A DNA stretch of 64,000 nt from Platycnemis pennipes (Eukaryota; Arthropoda; Insecta; Odonata; Platycnemididae): the NCBI GenBank assembly GCA_933228895.1, contig OW121848.1, positions 159,108,688 to 159,172,687 on the forward strand. Direction: 5' to 3'. The position numbers were made by a program, and so were the translations under genes. Shown here one piece after another: positions 25,301-33,164 of the stretch. The stretch's first letter is position 1; every line of letters starts with the position of its first letter. The notes under the pieces were generated by a model. That model did not search any database. It was not told where the DNA came from and saw nothing but the letters and a program-made list of their open reading frames with translations.

Positions 25301-28300
25301 CCACCGTATTTTTCGCTAAATCCACCAATTTCTGCGCTTATAGCAGATGAAATGCGTTAGTTGACTTCAAGTGGCGCTGCGGTCGCTCTAGCCAAAATGT
25401 ATGGCGTATGGATAATATCATTACTAATGAGATATTAAAGAATATTTCAAGAAATATTATAACATAACGTATGATAGTAATACTCCCGAGTTATACATTA
25501 GTAAATTCATTGAGTACATGGATTTATTTCAATAACGTAAATGCTGAATTGACTCCATCTTCGAGCTGATAAAAATTATCATAAAAAATAAATCCTTCGA
25601 CTTTCCATCGTATTTCTTGTGATACTTATGACTTTCAATAGCTTAGGTAATTTTCTTTGTGAAGTAAGGATCACTGAGCAGGCATATACTCGTACTTAAA
25701 TTAATAAGAACCCTTAGACAACTTGACTGAAGCAGTCGCGAGCCAATCTCCTTAATTCGAAAAACTAAGAATGCGCCGTCATGGCTGCGTTGCCGAAAGT
25801 TGTAGGTACGTTAGAAAACATGTCCACGGTTATAATTCAAGGTACCCGACGGCTCTTGTATCCTTGCTAGGGGTCGTATGGTTTCGATGCTTACAAGCGT
25901 ACTGCGATTTGATGGTATGTATTACTGATGTTCAGTATAAAGTGGTAAATTTGACGTAGACCTCGAGTGGAAGTTCTTGCATGTAGGGTTTACGCAAGTC
26001 CTGTGCTAATGGACAAATTGGATAGACAATTCTCCTCTTCACTCAGCATTAACTTCCACTAATGGTGACACTCATGCCACTGATGTAATCTTGCTAACAA
26101 TCATATTCAGCTGAATAAATTCCGTCAAATATTTATTTAGAAATGTGGCACTCCTTTCATGATTGTGTTCAAAGTTACGTCAAATTTGTACCAAGAATTT
26201 TTTCCTTATGGGGAAATCTGCCGAAATGTACACGAAATCGCCAAATGGAAACGAAAAATTATTTTGGGTTAAAAAATGAATTTTCTAGCCACAGCAATAA
26301 ATCGAAAATTAAAATAAGCAAAAGGTGACGTCCACCGAACGAGTTGCGTCAAGAATTACTACCTACGTCATCCACCTCCCGTCCTTGACTGTGTTAGGGA
26401 AAGGGAGGGGAGTGGAGGTGGGATGATTACTGAAGTTTATTTAATCACAAATAACGATGTAGTCAAATATGCAACACCTTTCGAAATAATCCGAATGAAG
26501 TCTAACAACCACCTCCATTGGCAGAGTCAGCTATGTGTCCCACAGTGTGATTGAGTAAAGGAGCGGTGGAGTCTCAGCTGTGATTGGACGAAGTGAATGA
26601 CGTACGAGTCCTTTGCACGCCCACTTTTCCGGAAGGGTTTAACACATCAGTTTTTCGCTGCTTATAACTCGTGAACGACTCGACGGATCGAAGAACGGAA
26701 AAATACGGTACTTTTTATTTTACAAACTCTATCAGAATCGAGAATAAAAAAATACGGTAAACGACCTCATTGCGAGATAAAACGTTGAATAACCCTACGA
26801 ATGCTGCTGTAGCATCTTGTCACTCCTGCCCCAGGGATGGAAATGATAAACGCCACTGAGCCTTGGCTTTCATGAAAAGAGATGTGTGCATGGAGGAATG
26901 GAGGGGGAAGGGAGAGGAGGATTTCGCAGACGTTGCCAGTACAAAAAAATATAATCCTCTGCCTGAGCCACCCGATTACCTCGTTATATAGAAAGAATAG
27001 ATTCTGGGACAAACGAGACGTCAGTCAGTCCGGAGCCCAACAATTATTTCGACGATTCAGCGATTAAAAGCGGCCCTCCCCGGATCAGTGGCCTCGCTGG
27101 TACAAGCGCTCGACCCCACACCCCCCCTCATTCTCCCCCTTCTCCTCTCCTCGCCTTGATCCGCATTCGGAATCATTTTCGGCTGAATGGAGAGCCATGA
27201 AGCCGGCCGGCCGGACCGAAACCGACTTCTCTCGCTCGGCTTTCAGTTTTTTTTTCCCAGCCCTTTTGTCATTCCCCTGGATTTTCATCCTCGTCAAACG
27301 ATGGTTGAGTATCGCCATGTTTTCGCAAGCAGCCGGTCACACTAATAGGATAGTTTCCTATTATTTATAGCTGATAACTTCAGGCTTAACTATGTGATAC
27401 CTTTCCATAATGGAAATAAAAGAATGAAACTTTGTTGGACCTGAAGATGTAACTACGCTATGAAACCCGGGTCGTGCCTATTTAAATATAAAGTGAACCT
27501 AACAAAGTTTCATTCTTTTGTTTTCCATTTCCTATTATTTTTTTAAATTTTCTTGATCGAAAGTTTATAACCACCGGAGAACGTATTATAAGCCGTTCGA
27601 TTTTAAAATTACTTCAAGTATTCTTCCTCATTAATTAAATAGTAAAAATTTTCGGCGGCGCAAAAAGGCGACTGTAATCTGTTGCATGCCGGTAAATCGT
27701 GTGTGTGACGAGACACTCTTTCCTCTACCTACCACTAGGTGATGCTGCGGACGCTTCCAAGCAGACGGTACACTCCGTAAAAGTCTATTACCTATTATCT
27801 GAGGTATATTTATTCAGTTAATTTATTATGATTACTTTTTATTTATTTATTTAAAATTATTTATTCATTTCATTAATTAAAAAACCATTATAATTCATTT
27901 TACTAAGCGTGTTGTTGAGTTTGCCCATAACCGCGCGAACTTCACGCCCTACTTCTCAGCAGCAGAGGACTACACGACCAGGATGCCCTGGAGCCAATAA
28001 AAAAGACTATGAATACCATGTTTAACGGATGAGACTCTTCGATCTTTGATAGTTTTCATAGGTTATTATTAATATCTACCTATTCACTAGAACTGAGGGG
28101 CCCTGAAATACAATGGAAAGTTCCGGAGATGAATATTTCCCATGCCTCGCAACGTAATCTATGAAATTATTATTACGTCAGCAACAAGGCAGCGCTTCCC
28201 GCCATTTCTGAGCTTTTTCAACTTAATTAAAAATTAAAATTTAATTCTCTTAAAAATTCTGGGATTTCTCAATCCAAATCTTTTGCATAAATTGAATATA

Positions 28301-31300
28301 CTTATGGTGGGGCGCGATTCGCAGATAATGAATTCTGTTTTCTTTTCCTTCCCCTGTTCAATTTTGCCGTTGTTATTCACAAGTTATTTGTGGAGTGTCG
28401 TTGGCGCGAAAAGTGATGGCTTGCATCTGTTGCTGGGTAAAACTCAAATGCGGCATCTTATTTTCATTTTACGTCGTTGTGTACCTCGAAATCGCACCGG
28501 AAACGGTTGATTTCAATACTGCCGTAAATTTCGCCGCTGGGTATAAATATCTGCGATGATTTCGCGGAATCCGACAGATGGTGGTCCACGCACCCTCTTC
28601 CCAACCTCACCGCACGATTTGCTGCTTCCTCCCTCGCTCACCCCTTTGACGTGGAGTGCCTTCGGCGGCAAACGGACATGTGAAACGCCTCGTGATTGGT
28701 GGCGATGTTCCATCCGGCGACGCAATGGCGCACAAATGGGCCCAGTGTGAATGCAGCTTTGAATTTTCATTGAAATCCGTGTCCCGCATATGAATAATAA
28801 AAGCTGAGGACTTGAGAGAAATGAGAATGGCCTTTCGTGATCACTCGTGCACCAAAAAAAATTCTCTTTTCAATTCTAATTCTCATTTTTTCCCCAACTT
28901 AAATAACCTAGCCTTCAAAGAGCCCTGAAAAAACACAGAACTATCTCTCGGACGAGTTTTTGATGCCAGTGTTGATAAAATTGGCGTTCAGCAAACAATA
29001 CGAACCCACGACCTACGGACAAGGATGAAGCCAATTCATATTGTATTATATACAAGTTCATATTATAAATATTCATCTACGCAATACTCTGCGAGCCACC
29101 GCGAGGGTGTGTGGCAGGGGGTGAAGATCACCAAACATGCAATACTTACATGACACTAAGAGCCACTAAGCCATGCGGTCACGTAACTAAAGAACACAAT
29201 GAAGTGCTAACCATGAAACTAAGAGCTACCACTATAGACTACTCTAAAAAAAATATTTCACCTACCTATCCATTTGCTGTGCGGTCTATTATGCTCTCTC
29301 ATGGTATGCGGGAAGAATGATATTTAAATATATCGTTATGACAATCTACCTCTCCAATCTTCTTTATCTGGTCAAATCTAGCATAATACGCAGGGGTCCT
29401 AATATATGTCCAACATCTACATCTACGCAATGTCCTGAAAGCCACCGCGAGGGTGTATGGCAGGTGGTGAAGATCACCAAACATGTACTATTAACATGCT
29501 ACTAGGCTAATACATGGTCAATGAGGCTAGGGTGTATAGCCCTCTATGTGACCACAGGGTCAGATGTGGCTAGATGGTTGGTATCTGCAGAGAAATAAAA
29601 GGATTAATTTTTTGTACACGCAACATACACTACAGACTACGCTAAAATATTTCAATTACCTATCCCTTTGCTATGCTGCTTATTTTGTTCTCTTATAGTA
29701 CGGGGGAAATCTTCAGTAACCCTAACCGATTTAAATGTGTGCAGGAGATTTAATCTGTACCTTAATCTGCGATCTGATAATGGTAACAACGTAATTCTTC
29801 TATTAATTTTGACACACTGCTAAGGTATCGTAACTCATTTTAACAAAACTAGTTGATATATGCTGCGCATAGTCTAGCTCTCTGATCAGATGTTAGTAAT
29901 GCGGCCAAGAATTTTTTCAAAATATGTCTCCATACTGTAATTTTGTATTAAACTTCTCATGTACTCTCAGGGATTGAACATCATCAACGCGTGACATTCG
30001 TCCTCAGGATTTCATAAGGGATTTCACGCTCTTCTTTTTGGAGAGGTCTCGTCACAAACTCGTTCACAGTGTGCAGCGTAGAGCAGCTAGGTTCGTAAAA
30101 AGATGTTACGATAGGTTGAGTTGTATTTCAGAATTAATACAAGAATTAGGGGGGGAATCATTATCAGAGCGTAGGTTAAGATACAGATTAAATCTATTAG
30201 AGAAATTTCAATCGGATAGCTTTACTGAAGGTGTTAGAAACATATTAAAAACACAAGCGTGTTATGTTAGATTCGACCAGATAAATAAGATTAGAGAGAT
30301 AGATTGTCGTACTGATAGATTCAAAATGGCATTTTTCCCCCGTACTGCAATAGAACACAATAGGCAGCATAGCAAAGGTATAGGTAGGGGAAATATTTTA
30401 GAGTAGTTTGTAGTGCATGATGCATCATCTACATCTACACGATACCCTGCAAGCCACCGCGAGGGTGTGTGGCAGGGGGTGAAGACCACCAAGCATGAAC
30501 CACCGACGTGCAAGCAAGCAACCACAGGGTCTCATGCAACCAGATTGCCAGAATCTACAGTAGGTACTCAAGGGGTCAACATATGAATCATGCACCACAG
30601 GCTACTCCAAAATACCTCCCCTACCCATCCCCCTGCCATGCTGCCCACCCTGCTCCCCCCCCCCCCCCCCCCCCCACAGTACGGGGGGAAAATGCCACCT
30701 TTAATCCATCAGAACAGATCCATATCTACAATCCCACCTATCCGGTCGAATCTAGCATAACACGCTGGTGCTTCCAACATTTGCCCAACATCCACAGCAA
30801 AGCCATCCGATTGAAACCTCTCCAATGGACGCAGATGCATGTATTAATCCATTAAGGAGGCTCCACCGAATTATAAAGTACATGTCATTTTTGTGAACAT
30901 TTCAGGACACATCATTTTTTGGCCCTTCTATCGATTGACAATAAAATAATGAGGCCTTTCCATAATATATTTTAAGAAAATAGACGTTGAAAATCAGCTA
31001 TTTTATATGTGGTTATATGGCAGAGCATGGTTGTAGCAGTAAAACTTGCAGATTAATACTGTAAATATAAATGTCGTTTTGACGAAAAACTATTATAAGC
31101 TGCGCAATTTTATGTAGAATTAGCATTGTAATAAAGTATTCGCCTTACCACACTTATTTAATTGATATTAATAAATGTTTGCTCGAAAAAAGCAGAAAAG
31201 TCTTAGTTGCATGGAAGTGGCGCTACAGTATGTTGTTATAATTGGCAACGGTACTTGTGACGGAACGTGCTTACAAGCTTATTTACTCACTTAATTTAGG

Positions 31301-32215
31301 AATATACCTTACCAAGGTCCTTCTTATATTTTTATGTAATTTAAATATTTCATTGGTTATTGATATGGTGTAAATAATACCAATGCTTCCTATTGGAAGC
31401 AGCGTTATTGTTCCCAAAAAATGTTCAAAAATATGAATATTAATAAAATTGAAAACAAACGGTTATATTTGCAAGGGAATAGTTTAAAACTAAGTGAGAA
31501 AATATTAACCTATTTTAGAATACGTATAAGTGGGATTGAGCATGTATTCTCACTTTTTAAAATAAACGTGGCAACAAAACGTCAGTCATGTTCCGAAATC
31601 AAAATGATTTAAAAGAGCTTGTAAATTATAGAATGCAACTACAACGTGCTATATAATAGCATACTCATACAATTATTGCGTATGTGTTATCACCCTGTAG
31701 ATGAATTTCCATATAAGTGATTTTCTGTATCGTTATTTATTCATTAAATAACATAGCTCTTTTATGGGAGTTTGAATCGCGGAGTCACGGTGGAACCTCC
31801 TTAAATACCATAGATACTAACAATCTAGTTGCATGATACCCCCCTGTAGTTGCTTGTTTGCATGTCGGTAGTGCATGTTTGGTGATCTTCACCCCCCTGC
31901 CACACACCCTCGCGGCGGCTTGCAGGGTAGCGTGAAGATTGGATGTAGAAACTTTGTGTTTCGCGATGGACGAGCAAGACGAATCGTAGTCTGCTTGTCA
32001 GCGGATTGATTACGTTTCGTTTCTGAAGCCACTCGCTTTCTTTTTGCAGCTCGAGTCCCCGGTTCGAAGCCTTCTGGCGCCAGCCCGAGCACTTCCTGCA
32101 GTTGGAGGTGATGCCTCGCATGGTGCTGGACCACCTCCCGGAGAACGTGCTGGCAGCCGTCAAGGACATCCTCAGCCACCACCACCAGGACCACCCTTCT
32201 GGAGCTGCGACGTAG
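7018..32215 (+). CDS. DAGLB: sn1-specific diacylglycerol lipase, beta type (catalytic domain, 9 exons, 5' incomplete)
   Basis: The family hydrolyses diacylglycerol at sn-1 to give 2-arachidonoylglycerol-type monoacylglycerols at membranes. Joining 7018-7358, 9204-9330, 9851-9994, 10435-10546, 12192-12284, 12475-12629, 13045-13230, 13704-13828 and 32050-32215 gives 1449 nt: 482 residues and a TAG stop, all reading phases consistent and all introns GT-AG. Residues 1-27 carry the family block [20 protein letters not shown] holds the nucleophile Ser244; Asp296 (GLGHD) is 52 residues later, the spacing I recall for the vertebrate enzymes; the expected third member is His456 in [10 protein letters not shown]. 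Residues about 325-420 are the regulatory-loop insertion, ending in [11 protein letters not shown]. The protein stops 26 residues after His456, so it has the short tail of the beta type, not the long alpha tail. The N-terminal four transmembrane helices are not in the window. No frameshift or missing key residue is seen. Beta versus alpha is an inference from tail length. Confidence 0.93.
7595..8129 (+). mobile_element. MITE family 1, copy A (535 bp)
   Basis: One of five copies in this window. It begins aatggggtcgtttacc and ends gagtaaacgcccccatt, so its ends are near-identical inverted repeats of about 15 bp (aatgggg-k-cgtttac). It has no coding capacity. Shared internal landmarks are the tail-to-tail hairpin gcgaag-cta-cttcgc, aaccctttcggaa and ccatctaac. 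Copy E has the same orientation; B, C and D are reversed. No clear target-site duplication is visible, so the superfamily is not assigned. Confidence 0.85.
8294..8746 (+). mobile_element. tRNA-derived SINE, nearly full length
   Basis: The head has an RNA polymerase III A box (tggtgtggtggctagagta, about 8304-8322) and a B box inside a perfect 5-bp T stem, ccggg-ttcgatt-cccgg (about 8346-8362). A body follows with gggacgtaaagccgtggtc and gccgacgccgggtttctc, and an A-rich tail gaataaagaaagaaa near 8730. The body recurs at 36125-36310. The head is not a functional tRNA: there is no acceptor stem or normal anticodon loop. Confidence 0.8.
9204..9330 (+). CDS. DAGLB: DAGLB exon 2
   Basis: Codes residues 114 (split, AG|G = Arg) to 156: [20 protein letters not shown] then [22 protein letters not shown]. 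In the family this segment links the cysteine-rich stretch to the first strands of the alpha/beta-hydrolase core, including the DILHASF block. Acceptor ttgatgttacag, donor gtacct. It ends in phase 0. Confidence 0.92.
9331..9850 (+). other. DAGLB: DAGLB intron 2 (520 bp)
   Basis: AT-rich. It contains the perfect hairpin at 9416-9453; nothing else is recognised. The acceptor is tttatttaag. Confidence 0.85.
9416..9453. repeat. Perfect hairpin, 15-bp arms, 8-nt loop
   Basis: ttgcttgagtctaac (9416-9430) is exactly complementary to 9439-9453 with loop ataattaa. It lies inside DAGLB intron 2. Confidence 0.93.
9851..9994 (+). CDS. DAGLB: DAGLB exon 3
   Basis: Residues 157-204, 48 codons, phase 0 at both ends: [20 protein letters not shown] then [28 protein letters not shown]. 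This holds the core strand VVIAIRGS; the family usually reads IRGT, so Ser replaces Thr here. The DIFTDF that follows corresponds to the family D-x-LTD-L block. Donor gtacgt. Confidence 0.93.
9995..10434 (+). other. DAGLB: DAGLB intron 3 (440 bp)
   Basis: AT-rich, acceptor cgtatttctag. Nothing else recognised. Confidence 0.85.
10435..10546 (+). CDS. DAGLB: DAGLB exon 4
   Basis: Residues 205-241 plus one base of Gly242: [20 protein letters not shown] then [18 protein letters not shown]. The HKGM block, the helix after it and the strand NLVVTGHSLG, whose glycine is split across the intron, lead into the nucleophile elbow. Donor gttggt. Confidence 0.93.
10547..12191 (+). other. DAGLB: DAGLB intron 4 (1645 bp)
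   Basis: AT-rich. It holds a degraded antisense tRNA-derived SINE at about 10905-11005; otherwise nothing recognisable. Acceptor ttcaacctag. Confidence 0.85.
10905..11005 (-). mobile_element. Degraded tRNA-derived SINE head
   Basis: On the minus strand, gtggtatcgtagctcaaatg (A-box-like) precedes a B-box-like caagttcaaattc. The spacing fits a tRNA-like head, but the boxes are decayed and the ends are unclear. Confidence 0.5.
12192..12284 (+). CDS. DAGLB: DAGLB exon 5 (nucleophile exon)
   Basis: Residues 243-272, completing split Gly242: [20 protein letters not shown] then [11 protein letters not shown]. Ser244 (AGC, 12197-12199) is the nucleophile in the lipase GHSLG elbow. The exon ends after the SFSPP strand, with one base of codon 273. 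Donor gtaagg. The tight GGG after the serine matches the beta-type enzymes better than the GAG of alpha, as I recall them. Confidence 0.95.
12475..12629 (+). CDS. DAGLB: DAGLB exon 6 (catalytic aspartate exon)
   Basis: Residues 273 (split G|CT = Ala) to 324: [20 protein letters not shown] then [20 protein letters not shown] and [12 protein letters not shown]. Asp296 in GLGHD is the predicted catalytic acid, 52 residues after Ser244. Introns 5 (12285-12474, 190 bp) and 6 (12630-13044, 415 bp) flank it; both are AT-rich with nothing recognisable. Confidence 0.94.
13045..13230 (+). CDS. DAGLB: DAGLB exon 7 (start of regulatory loop)
   Basis: Residues 325-386, 62 codons, phase 0: [20 protein letters not shown] then [20 protein letters not shown] and [22 protein letters not shown]. 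After the YRI strand the sequence enters the poorly conserved, charged and Pro-rich insertion that in this family forms a regulatory loop over the active site. Donor gtaagt. Intron 7 (13231-13703, 473 bp) follows, with nothing recognisable. Confidence 0.92.
13704..13828 (+). CDS. DAGLB: DAGLB exon 8 (end of regulatory loop)
   Basis: Residues 387-427 plus two bases of codon 428: [20 protein letters not shown] then [21 protein letters not shown]. The Y-x-PGRI-x-HL strand is a hallmark of diacylglycerol lipases and marks the return to the hydrolase core. Donor gtaaga. The remaining codon phase (2) matches the last exon at 32050 exactly. Confidence 0.92.
14682..15080 (+). mobile_element. hAT-like non-autonomous fragment with AGACATCTC-rich body
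   Basis: It opens with cagtggttcccaaccggtgt followed by gccatggcac, a start shared by many hAT-derived repeats. The body from about 14850 contains a loose array of agagacrtctc / gagatgtctcag motifs. No matching opposite terminus is found, so only the left end is supported. Confidence 0.5.
18278..18808 (-). mobile_element. MITE family 1, copy B (531 bp)
   Basis: Reverse orientation to copy A. It begins aatgggggcgtttactcgg and ends atgaccccatt, with the same internal landmarks. The short open frames across it are chance products of the repeat. Confidence 0.85.
22900..23480. other. GC-rich, strand-biased low-complexity stretch
   Basis: Purine-rich (22910-22960, 23125-23160) and pyrimidine-rich (23230-23290) tracts alternate, and a G run lies at 23460-23475. 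Several overlapping frames stay open only because of the composition. No domain is recognised. Confidence 0.5.
23520..23706 (-). pseudogene. Possible LINE ORF2 C-terminal remnant
   Basis: The minus-strand frame includes [20 protein letters not shown] and [14 protein letters not shown]. This resembles the block EAFEIWCYRRMMKINWIDRV-TNEEVLKRV near 165-215 in the same orientation. It may therefore be a C-terminal scrap of the same RTE-like family. The match is short and the rest of the frame is unlike it, so the call is tentative. Confidence 0.35.
26208..26771 (-). mobile_element. MITE family 1, copy C (diverged)
   Basis: It shares the block running from acacgaaatcg-ccaaatggaaacg through gcaaaaggtgacg, the accccac/cccacttttccg region, and the end acggtaaacgacctcatt. 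The end near 26208 is decayed, and a segment near 26425-26510 differs from the other copies, so it is older or internally rearranged. Confidence 0.7.
27410..27528 (+). ncRNA. Hammerhead-ribozyme-like motif in a long hairpin
   Basis: A perfect 19-bp inverted repeat (27418-27436 with 27501-27519, extended imperfectly to about 27410 and 27528) encloses a hammerhead-type core. The order is CTGAAGA (27441-27447), a short imperfect stem II, GAAA (27462-27465), a self-complementary CCCGGG, then TC as the end of the GTC cleavage triplet (27471-27473). The partner ggac/gtgcc can form a short stem I. Minimal hammerheads with tiny stem III, thought to work as dimers, are known from Penelope-like retroelements. 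Activity is not established: stem II has a mismatch and a wobble pair. Confidence 0.45.
27605..28272 (+). repeat. Unassigned dispersed repeat H, copy 1 (about 670 bp)
   Basis: It matches 50842-51495 in reverse orientation over its whole length. Shared landmarks include gatgagactcttcgatctttg and cagcaacaaggcag-gcttcccgccatttctgagc. No terminal repeats or coding blocks are visible, so the class is unknown. Confidence 0.75.
29075..29405 (-). mobile_element. LINE family X, 3' tail copy X1
   Basis: On the minus strand it covers the end of an ORF2 frame (…tatgctagatttgaccagataaag) and the 3' UTR, which ends in a hairpin-forming caccctcgcggtggc…gcag block near 29090-29130. The copy is 5'-truncated. 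It has the same make-up as X2, X4 and X6. Confidence 0.6.
29409..29990 (-). mobile_element. LINE family X, 3' tail copy X2
   Basis: The 3' end hairpin block lies at 29425-29480, followed on the minus strand by UTR and decayed ORF2 tail. Antisense of the codons around [10 protein letters not shown] is visible near 29745-29780. Confidence 0.6.
30015..30425 (+). pseudogene. LINE family X ORF2 C-terminus, copy X3
   Basis: The open frame 30038-30406 reads [20 protein letters not shown] and [20 protein letters not shown], then [14 protein letters not shown], ending at a TAG near 30404. The pattern VQRRAARF…SV/IxxLxxELxxxSLxxRRxxxRLxLL is the conserved C-terminal domain after the reverse transcriptase in CR1/L2-like elements. 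The frame is intact here but truncated at the 5' side, so it is a dead-on-arrival copy. Its own 3' UTR is missing: it abuts X4 in tail-to-tail orientation. Confidence 0.7.
30428..30835 (-). mobile_element. LINE family X, 3' tail copy X4, with a 21-base C run
   Basis: The copy is antisense: the 3' end catctacatctacacgatac and the hairpin block come first (30433-30480), then UTR, then the antisense ORF2 tail with gtcgaatctagcataacacg near 30745. A run of 21 C (30655-30675) sits inside the tail at the position where X3 has ccccc. Confidence 0.65.
30852..31804 (-). mobile_element. TTAA-flanked DNA element, copy F (about 950 bp)
   Basis: The ends are ttaaggaggctccaccg (30852-30868) and cggtggaacctccttaa (31788-31804): 17-bp inverted repeats with one mismatch, with TTAA at both outer edges. 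A second copy in the opposite orientation lies at 42850-43785. TTAA target duplication is typical of piggyBac, but the GGAGG terminus is not the usual CCC start, so the superfamily is open. A 63-codon frame inside (31421-31612) is unrecognised and probably non-coding. Confidence 0.8.
31808..31950 (+). mobile_element. LINE family X 3' UTR end, copy X5
   Basis: The plus strand reads ttgcatgtcggtagtgcatg, then gtgatcttcacccccctgcc and the hairpin block cacaccctcgcggcggcttg, in the sense direction of family X. It abuts element F, which probably inserted into it. It lies just before the last DAGLB exon. Confidence 0.6.
32050..32215 (+). CDS. DAGLB: DAGLB exon 9 (terminal, catalytic histidine)
   Basis: Begins after acceptor tttttgcag. 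Residues 428 (AG|C = Ser) to 482: [20 protein letters not shown] then [20 protein letters not shown] and [15 protein letters not shown], stop TAG at 32213-32215. His456 in [10 protein letters not shown] is the predicted catalytic histidine, at the position where the family reads DHMPD or EHLP. The protein ends shortly after this helix with a His-rich tail. Like exon 1, this exon is GC-rich, unlike exons 2-8. Confidence 0.92.
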
Positions 32216-32349
32216 CGCAGAAGAGAGTGGACCATCCCCCCCACGAATAACACCATTACCTCAATCGACTCCACCCCCCCAAAAGACTATATTCCTTGCG
32301 CGGTGGCGCTATGATGTCCTACTACCCATTCCGTCCTTGTGGAGCAATT
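32216..32349 (+). other. DAGLB: DAGLB 3' UTR (start)
   Basis: This is C-rich sequence directly after the stop. No canonical AATAAA is seen in the next kilobase; an ATTAAA lies at 33255-33260. The true polyadenylation site cannot be placed. Confidence 0.5.
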
Positions 32350-33164
32350 TTATGCCATCAACCCGTCCATGTTCATGCAGCATGAAGGAGTGTAAATTTG
32401 ATGTTTTTTTGGCTCACCAAAGGTTTTATGAAACTCGAAACTCGGTGTCCTGAAGATGCAAGGTAGACTATCAAGATCATGCTTCGGAGAACGTCGGAGA
32501 ATGGGGACTAGGATATTTAATCCTTCCAAGTCATCCTTGTTCCTTTCAGAGGGTAAGGGTGAAGAAAAGATTTCACTGCCTTGCCTTGTCGTCATCTCGA
32601 GTGGGTGTACCCTTTGATTAGTTTTGCGCTCAACTGAAATCTCTGCTCTGCACAATCCTCCCGTCGAATTCTCATCATGTAATCGCGTGACTGGGATTCC
32701 TACGGTCACATTCGGAGAAAATATATGGAAAACGGCCTTTACTCTTATGTTCGGTCCCGTCGTCGTTATTGAGAGTAATAATATCATTATTTTTTTATAG
32801 ATATCTCGCCGATGACGTTCGTCGTGCAGATGTAATCTATCAAGATTTGTCAACGTTTCTGTCGCTTACGTTTTACCCCTCGGGCTCTCTCCTCCAAGTT
32901 CGTGTTTTCCACGCTGACGTGCGGCGGCAGCACCTGCCGGTTTGCCGGCGGAGGGGGCGCAATATTCGGCGATCGCGTCTCCAGCGTCTTTGAAACTTGA
33001 TCATCTTCTATCGCCTCATCCTCCTTGAATTCCATTGACTCATGGGACATTGTCAAAACACCGTGAACGTACTCACCCATTGAGCAGTTCTGTATATAAT
33101 ACTCTGGGGTACCGCAAGACCGAAGGAGGATCCCCTTATAAAAGTGAATGTTATTATTACTCAA
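32350..33164 (-). other. Two overlapping unrecognised minus-strand frames
   Basis: Frames of 167 codons (32350-32853) and 104 codons (32850-33164) overlap by four bases. The upstream one contains an acidic stretch MEFKEDEAIEDDQ and ends in a basic ERARGVKRKRQKR. The downstream one shows no domain, signal peptide or membrane segment. They lie opposite the likely 3' UTR of DAGLB. They may be chance frames, transposon remnants or exons of an antisense gene; I recognise neither. Confidence 0.2.

Larger units (their letters stand above)
13829..32049 (+). other. DAGLB: DAGLB intron 8 (about 18.2 kb)
   Basis: Joining exon 8 to exon 9 restores AG|C = Ser428 and gives a linker of usual length between GRILHL and the last catalytic block, so no exon need be missing. 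The intron is rich in mobile DNA: hAT-like fragment, MITE copies B and C, LINE tails, a hammerhead-like hairpin and a TTAA-flanked element. Sub-stretches 13829-14680, 15080-18270, 18810-23350, 23990-26200 and 28280-29070 contain no gene or repeat that I recognise. Confidence 0.8.

Noticed and set aside
13829..32049. Extra DAGLB exons inside intron 8
   Set aside because: The phase and linker length are already right without them, and no open segment with plausible splice sites and family similarity was seen.
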